Shown here in pieces: positions 6,282 through 10,441 of a stretch of DNA of 10,441 nucleotides (position 1 is its first letter; every line of letters starts with the position of its first letter). The notes below the pieces were generated by a model, which was given only the letters and a program-made list of their open reading frames with translations, was not told where the DNA came from and searched no databases. A program made the translations under genes and the position numbers. Source of the stretch: Cytophagales bacterium (lineage in GTDB: Bacteria; Bacteroidota; Bacteroidia; Cytophagales; Cyclobacteriaceae); contig JAJCYK010000170.1 in the NCBI GenBank assembly GCA_029262935.1, positions 1 through 10,441 on the forward strand, read 5' to 3'.

Positions 6282-7727
6282 CTAGTGCTTTCTAGTCTTT
6301 TTAGTGGCCTGAGTGAGGCCTTTGGAGTGGGCCAAAGAAAGCATGTATTCCATGGCTGGTTCAAAATCATTTTTTAGTTCTCCCTCAAGTACCGCTTCTT
6401 TTAAAGCTTCCTTTATTTCTCCAACTACTTTCCCCGGGGCTAAGCCAAGGGTTTCCATAATAATTTCACCGGTGATCACCGGCTGAAAGTTCCTAACTTT
6501 ATCATGAGATTCCACTGCTTGAATCCGCTTTTCTACTTTATCGAAATTTCTTAGGTACTTCTTAACTTTCTCGTTATTCTTAGAAGTAATATCGGCTCGA
6601 CAAAGCTGCATCAGGTCTTCCAGATGATCTCCTGAATCGTATAGTAATCTACGGATCGCAGAGTCGGTCACATGATCCTTCACCAAAGCAAGGGGTCTTA
6701 AATGAAGCCGCACTAACTTTTGTACGTACTTCATCTTTTCATTTAAAGGTAACCTCAGCTCACGAAATATCTTCGGTACCATCCGAGCCCCTTTATCTTC
6801 GTGGCCATGAAAAGTCCAACCTACTTTGGGGTCAAAGCGTTTGGTAGCCGGTTTAGCAATATCATGAAGTAACGCAGCCCATCGAAGCCACAAGTCTTCA
6901 GTGTGCTTAGCAATGTTGTCCAGAACCTGCAAGGTGTGATAGAAATTGTCCTTGTGCGCTTTGCCATTAATGGTTTCGACTCCTAGCAAGTCCCCCAAAA
7001 CAGGTATTACCATGTTCAGCAACCCTGCATGCAACATTAATTTAAAACCGTATGAGGGCACTGGAGATAGAATGATCTTGTTTAACTCATCAGTGATGCG
7101 TTCTTTGCTCACAATTTCTAATCGTGAGGCATTTTGACTTATGGCTTCAAAAGTTTCTGGTTCAATGTCAAAACTAAGCTGCGAAGCAAAGCGAATCGCT
7201 CGCATCATTCGTAACGGATCATCACTGAAGGTAATACCGGGGTCCAAAGGCGTTCTAAGGATCTTTCTCTTTACGTCCTTAATACCATCAAAGGGATCAA
7301 CCAGGCTTCCGAAATCGTCTTCCCCCAAACTAATGGCCATGGCATTTACGGTAAAATCTCGACGTTTTTGGTCGTCGCTCAAGGTCCCATCTTCTACCAG
7401 TGGTTTTCGAGAATCTCTCCGATAGGACTCCTTGCGAGCACCCACAAACTCCAATTCATAGCCCCTATGGTTGAGCATAGCGGTGCCAAAATTTTTAAAG
7501 ACCGTTACTTTGGGATGATCCGGTAGAAGCTCTGCCACCTTTTTGGCCAAGGCTATACCACTACCAACACATAAAATATCCAAATCCTTGCCAGCTAGAT
7601 TTTTGGGAGATAGGAACAAGTCCCTAACCATACCTCCCACCAAATAGGCAGGTATATTTAAGGATTTGGCCGCTACTTGGACCACTTTCAAATCAGGTAT
7701 ACCCTTAAGTGCTTTGCTTAAATTCAT
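6282..7727 (-). CDS. cca: CCA-adding tRNA nucleotidyltransferase / poly(A) polymerase family with HD domain
   Basis: A 481-residue cytoplasmic enzyme of the class II nucleotidyltransferase family, expected to add or repair the 3' CCA end of tRNAs using CTP and ATP without a template. Visible motifs: LVGGMVRD (29-36), catalytic metal-binding KDLD with D48 and D50, RRDFTVNAM (122-130), and the nucleotide-selecting SDDPLRMMRAIRFA (168-181). The RNA-binding helical domain follows, then an HD hydrolase domain with H264, LLHDIAKP (H288-D289) and the HGHED cluster (307-311). The HD domain is common in bacterial CCA enzymes and may give 2',3'-cyclic phosphodiesterase or phosphatase activity. The ATG at 7727 is well placed, 20 bases after a promoter-like box. 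It is a housekeeping gene between two T9SS modules with no evident functional link to them. Poly(A) polymerase activity is a less likely alternative, as this full-motif enzyme is usually the CCA enzyme in Bacteroidota. Confidence 0.95.
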   Translation of the reverse strand: MNLSKALKGIPDLKVVQVAAKSLNIPAYLVGGMVRDLFLSPKNLAGKDLDILCVGSGIALAKKVAELLPDHPKVTVFKNFGTAMLNHRGYELEFVGARKESYRRDSRKPLVEDGTLSDDQKRRDFTVNAMAISLGEDDFGSLVDPFDGIKDVKRKILRTPLDPGITFSDDPLRMMRAIRFASQLSFDIEPETFEAISQNASRLEIVSKERITDELNKIILSPVPSYGFKLMLHAGLLNMVIPVLGDLLGVETINGKAHKDNFYHTLQVLDNIAKHTEDLWLRWAALLHDIAKPATKRFDPKVGWTFHGHEDKGARMVPKIFRELRLPLNEKMKYVQKLVRLHLRPLALVKDHVTDSAIRRLLYDSGDHLEDLMQLCRADITSKNNEKVKKYLRNFDKVEKRIQAVESHDKVRNFQPVITGEIIMETLGLAPGKVVGEIKEALKEAVLEGELKNDFEPAMEYMLSLAHSKGLTQATKKTRKH

Positions 7728-7747
7728 GAAAGGAAGCTATCTAAAGG

Positions 7748-7777
7748 CAAAACTAAAAGATAATTGAATGCCTCCAA
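7748..7777 (-). promoter_or_regulatory. Bacteroidota-type promoter for the CCA gene
   Basis: On the minus strand TTG (7777-7775, in ATTGG) is followed after 19 bases by TAGTTTTG (7755-7748), a full match to TAnnTTTG at the usual spacing. The box ends 20 bases before the ATG at 7727, nearly the same distance as in the TPR gene promoter. It lies in the 92-base gap after the upstream PorP gene. Confidence 0.55.
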
Positions 7778-7819
7778 TAGGATTCCTCTAAAACCTCAAA
7801 GGAAATGTTTGAAAACTAA

Positions 7820-8872
7820 TTATTCTCTCGTAGAGAACGTGGGACAGGGGATGAATTTCTCTTTACGTTTCTTTCTTCGTTTGCTGTCATCTGCACTGGC
7901 CCATTGGTAGTTGAGCGAAAACTCATGAGCACCTCCGGTGTTGGCAGCAAGTCGAGATACCGTCATATCAAAACTATAACCAAATTCCAGTTGCTGATAA
8001 CGCAAGCCAAACATGAAAGTAACGGCATCCTGATTGACGTTGTCTCCAATAGTCTGCTGTACCGGAATTCCGCGGTACCAAAAACCAGCTACAATTGGAT
8101 CGTAACGGAAATGTAGTCCTAAGTCTAACTGATCAAATTTTCCTTGCTTTCTATATACGAAACTGGGTGCAATACTGGCTTCTTTGTCTTTTTTAAGAGG
8201 TCCGTTATATAAAGGAATTCGGACTCCGGCATGCAACGAATATTTTATTGGTAAAACGCTTTCTTCATCTAACAAAGAGTGGTTGGGCTCATTTAAGTGA
8301 TAAGCGGAAAAGCCTCCCCAAAATTTCTGATTGTAAAAGACGATCCCCGTGCCAAAGTCAAAAAAGTTAACATTGTTAAAAGCATTCCTAATAGGATCGA
8401 TGGTGTCGTCAAACACACGATTATCCTGAATGTCCAATTGATCGCCAAAAACAAGCTTGTTGAAATTCAAGTCCCTAATGCCATAACCAACGTAAACTCC
8501 TGGGCTTACCACCCACTTTTCTGCAAGTTGTATCTTATAACTGTACAACAAGCCTATATTAGTAGATCTTAAATCTCCTGATCCTGCTTTATCCGTAGTA
8601 GCCATGATTCCAAACCCACTATTCATTCCTGGCTTGAAGTAATCGTAAGATGCTGAGAAGGTAACGTAGGTCTTAGAAATTGAAGGCCACTGGGTTCTAA
8701 AGTTACTTATAAACCTGTGTTGCTTAGTAGTTCCAGCAAAGCCGGGATTCAGGTATAATGGAGCCGCATAAAATTGAGAGAAATGCGGATCTTGAGCACG
8801 TACTTCCGTCCAGCCAACCGCCACTAATACCAACAAAGTACATAAATATTTCCTCATAACATCTAGGTTCAT
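7820..8872 (-). CDS. PorP/SprF-family T9SS outer-membrane protein
   Basis: A 350-residue protein with a signal peptide (KYLCTLLVLVAVGW, cleavage after VRAQ at about 27). The mature start DPHFSQFYAAPLYLNPGFAG is diagnostic of the PorP/SprF family. A predicted outer-membrane beta-barrel of alternating aromatic/hydrophobic strands continues to about residue 325, ending EFSLNYQW. The tail is a lysine/arginine cluster followed by EKFIPCPTF, a C-terminal signature of the SprF subgroup that should face the periplasm. SprF-type proteins are needed for surface delivery or attachment of a partner T9SS cargo encoded next to them. The ATG at 8872 lies 5 bases after the stop codon of the upstream cargo gene (TAA-CGGAA-ATG), so the two are co-transcribed. 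A second in-frame ATG at 8857 would also give an intact signal peptide. No clear terminator follows. Confidence 0.95.
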   Translation of the reverse strand: MNLDVMRKYLCTLLVLVAVGWTEVRAQDPHFSQFYAAPLYLNPGFAGTTKQHRFISNFRTQWPSISKTYVTFSASYDYFKPGMNSGFGIMATTDKAGSGDLRSTNIGLLYSYKIQLAEKWVVSPGVYVGYGIRDLNFNKLVFGDQLDIQDNRVFDDTIDPIRNAFNNVNFFDFGTGIVFYNQKFWGGFSAYHLNEPNHSLLDEESVLPIKYSLHAGVRIPLYNGPLKKDKEASIAPSFVYRKQGKFDQLDLGLHFRYDPIVAGFWYRGIPVQQTIGDNVNQDAVTFMFGLRYQQLEFGYSFDMTVSRLAANTGGAHEFSLNYQWASADDSKRRKKRKEKFIPCPTFSTRE

Positions 8873-8877
8873 TTCCG

Positions 8878-10441
8878 TTATTGAAGCAATGTGATATCAC
8901 CTGTCCTGACCACACTATTACCGCTTAAGAATTTCATTTTCAGTTTGTATATGTAGACATCTTGTGAAGAAAGTTGTCCATTGAAGTATCCATCCCAACC
9001 CGTATTTTGGTCGTCGGATACGAACAGTAATTCACCCCAGCGATCATAAATTTCCAAATGGAAGTTTACTACCCCGAACATCTCAGGAATGAACACATCA
9101 TTTTTGCCATCACCGTTAGGTGTAAAAGTGTTAGGTATTAAATATTTACCTCCATCATCAGCAAAAACTGCTTTTTCGATAGTCAATGTATCGTTACAAC
9201 CGTATTGATTGGTGACAATCAGTGTCACGTCATATTCTCCTGCGCGCTCATATCGATGGGTAGGTTCAAAGTCCGTGGAAGTGTTTCCATCCCCGAAATC
9301 CCAGAAATACGACTCACCACCTTCACTCCTGTTGATGGCCCGAATCTCTTCACCAGGCAGGAATACTATTTCCGGTCTGATATCAAAATTCGCAAATGAC
9401 TCGGGATATACTTCGATTATAAAATCCTTGCGCTCTACTACTGTTGTATCCAATTCGTTACTGGCAGACAAGGTTACTGTGTATACACCAGGATCGTAGT
9501 AGGTATAAGTAGGGTTTTGTTGCTTTGAAGTACCAATACCATCTCCAAAGTCCCAGTCATAAGTACCTGGACTGGCATATTGTGACATGTTTGTAAAGTT
9601 CACTGTATGAGGTGCGCAACCATCAGCTGCATCATATATAAATTCAACTACTGGAGGAATCGCAATGATCTCAATGGTGTCACGGGCTATCCCGATACAA
9701 TTCGTAGCTGGATCAGTAACCTCAAGGGTGATTACATACTCCCCAAAAGTTGGATAAACATAGGTGTTGGTATTAGGATCTGTTGAGAAGTTGCCGTCTC
9801 CAAAATCCCAGCGGTAATTCCATCCATTAGCCGGGGATGTATCTGTAATGCTAACAGTGGAATTAGGTAATATCTGTGTTCTAGGAGTCACTGTAAACGA
9901 CGGCTGTAACTGAGGGAAGGCCGTTATCGTCTCCATTTTAGTATCCGTACATCCCAAGGCATTTTCCACTGTCAATGAAACTTGATAATCAATGGGTGCA
10001 TTGGAATTGTTAAGGAATGTATAAGTGAAATCTTGTTTCGTATTGTAGACGACTACATCATTCACACCGGGTCCTGTTACCGTCCAAGTTCTGGCAACAA
10101 TGGTTGTGTCGTTGGAATCATCAAAGAAAATACCATCGAATGGCGCACAGTCACCTAGCAACGGAGTAAAGAATCGTGCAGGAGGTGCCGGAAAAACCGT
10201 AACCAATTCCTCATCTACGAACGGGCAATTATTAGTGGGTTCAATACCTCGTAATTCCACCCTATAATCGCCAAATTGTAGAAACTCGTAGCTGAAATTA
10301 CTTAAAAGATCACCACTAGTGGGGGTCACTTGCTGGGCATTGTTAAGTCCGAAGGTTACCCACAGCTCGAAAATAGTACCCGCAGGATATGTGGACGTAG
10401 CATTTCTAAAATTGGCCGTATAAGGGACACAACCCTGGTCA
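8878..10441 (-). CDS. C-terminal part of a large PKD-repeat T9SS cargo protein with type B sorting domain (5' end outside window)
   Basis: The last 520 residues of a longer protein. The frame stays open to the right edge, so the GTG at 10329 is not a real start: residues before it (…GCVPYTANFRN… and ELWVTFG) continue the same repeat pattern. There are about five PKD-like repeats of roughly 85 residues; three carry a perfect WDFGDG (visible residues 211-216, 296-301 and 380-385). The last 87 residues form a type B T9SS sorting domain: IPNTFTPNGDGKNDVFIP, LEIYDRWGELLF, GWDGYFNGQ and a final GDITLLQ. By family knowledge the protein is exported through the T9SS and placed on the surface or released, often as an adhesin or gliding-associated protein; SprB-like giants share this layout but identity cannot be claimed from this fragment. 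It is followed 5 bases later by its likely partner, a SprF-type gene. Confidence 0.93.
   Translation of the reverse strand, partial: DQGCVPYTANFRNATSTYPAGTIFELWVTFGLNNAQQVTPTSGDLLSNFSYEFLQFGDYRVELRGIEPTNNCPFVDEELVTVFPAPPARFFTPLLGDCAPFDGIFFDDSNDTTIVARTWTVTGPGVNDVVVYNTKQDFTYTFLNNSNAPIDYQVSLTVENALGCTDTKMETITAFPQLQPSFTVTPRTQILPNSTVSITDTSPANGWNYRWDFGDGNFSTDPNTNTYVYPTFGEYVITLEVTDPATNCIGIARDTIEIIAIPPVVEFIYDAADGCAPHTVNFTNMSQYASPGTYDWDFGDGIGTSKQQNPTYTYYDPGVYTVTLSASNELDTTVVERKDFIIEVYPESFANFDIRPEIVFLPGEEIRAINRSEGGESYFWDFGDGNTSTDFEPTHRYERAGEYDVTLIVTNQYGCNDTLTIEKAVFADDGGKYLIPNTFTPNGDGKNDVFIPEMFGVVNFHLEIYDRWGELLFVSDDQNTGWDGYFNGQLSSQDVYIYKLKMKFLSGNSVVRTGDITLLQ
9160..10440 (-). repeat. Tandem PKD-like domains
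   Basis: About five units of roughly 85 residues, each ending in a V-T/S-L-V/E-V-N/T strand followed by a cysteine (ENALGCTDT, DPATNCIG, TNQYGCNDT) or a diverged version. WDFGDG motifs at 9810-9793, 9555-9538 and 9303-9286 are spaced 84-85 codons apart. The two most 5' units are diverged and lack the motif. Confidence 0.8.

Noticed and set aside
7728..7819. Terminator after the PorP gene at 7820-8872
   Set aside because: Only tiny stems such as AGGA-A-TCCT are visible and no T-run follows on the minus strand, so I do not call a terminator.
8724..8915. Minus-strand open frame overlapping the junction of cargo and PorP genes
   Set aside because: It is in a different frame from two well-supported genes and has no recognisable features.
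10327..10329. GTG as start of the PKD-repeat protein
   Set aside because: The frame stays open to the window edge, and the upstream residues continue the PKD-like pattern, so this valine is internal.
9160..10440. Repeated WDFGDG coding units as a possible CRISPR or DNA repeat array
   Set aside because: The units are protein-domain repeats about 255 bases long with diverged DNA, in one open frame; there are no short identical repeats with unique spacers.

Overview
The window looks like chromosomal DNA of a member of the Bacteroidota. The evidence is two PorP/SprF-family outer-membrane proteins, two proteins ending in the 'gliding motility-associated' (type B) sorting domain of the type IX secretion system (T9SS), promoter boxes of the TAnnTTTG type, A-rich leaders without Shine-Dalgarno sequences, and moderate AT richness. 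I cannot name the genus. Every gene I accept is on the minus strand, so transcription runs from high to low coordinates. No insertion sequence, tRNA, rRNA, CRISPR array or origin was seen.

In transcription order: (1) 10441-8878 is the 3' part of a large secreted protein made of PKD-like repeats and a type B T9SS sorting domain. Its start lies outside the window. (2) Five bases later, 8872-7820, comes a classical PorP/SprF protein with a basic C-terminal tail. (3) 7727-6282 is a housekeeping CCA-adding tRNA nucleotidyltransferase with an HD domain, preceded by its own promoter-like sequence. (4) A 322-base non-coding gap follows (6281-5960) and holds two small inverted repeats. (5) 5959-4634 is a second PorP/SprF protein, distinguished by a C-terminal SPOR-like domain. 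(6) Five bases later, 4628-1476, is a 1050-residue secreted protein with an IPT/TIG domain, seven FG-GAP/VCBS repeats, several Ig/PKD-like domains and a second type B sorting domain. (7) 1402-710 is a secreted TPR protein with its own promoter-like sequence and a strong intrinsic terminator. (8) 594-37 is an ECF sigma factor whose 3' end overlaps the start of another gene (44-1, truncated by the window edge) that is probably its regulator.

The main theme is cell-surface biology: two separate cargo + PorP/SprF modules for T9SS export and surface attachment, in opposite gene order (cargo then PorP; PorP then cargo), with one essential RNA-maturation gene between them. The most interesting items are the SPOR-like extension on one of the two PorP proteins and its tight coupling to a predicted seven-bladed propeller adhesin. 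I found no wholly undescribed system. Each part belongs to a recognisable family, and the novelty, if any, is in the combinations.
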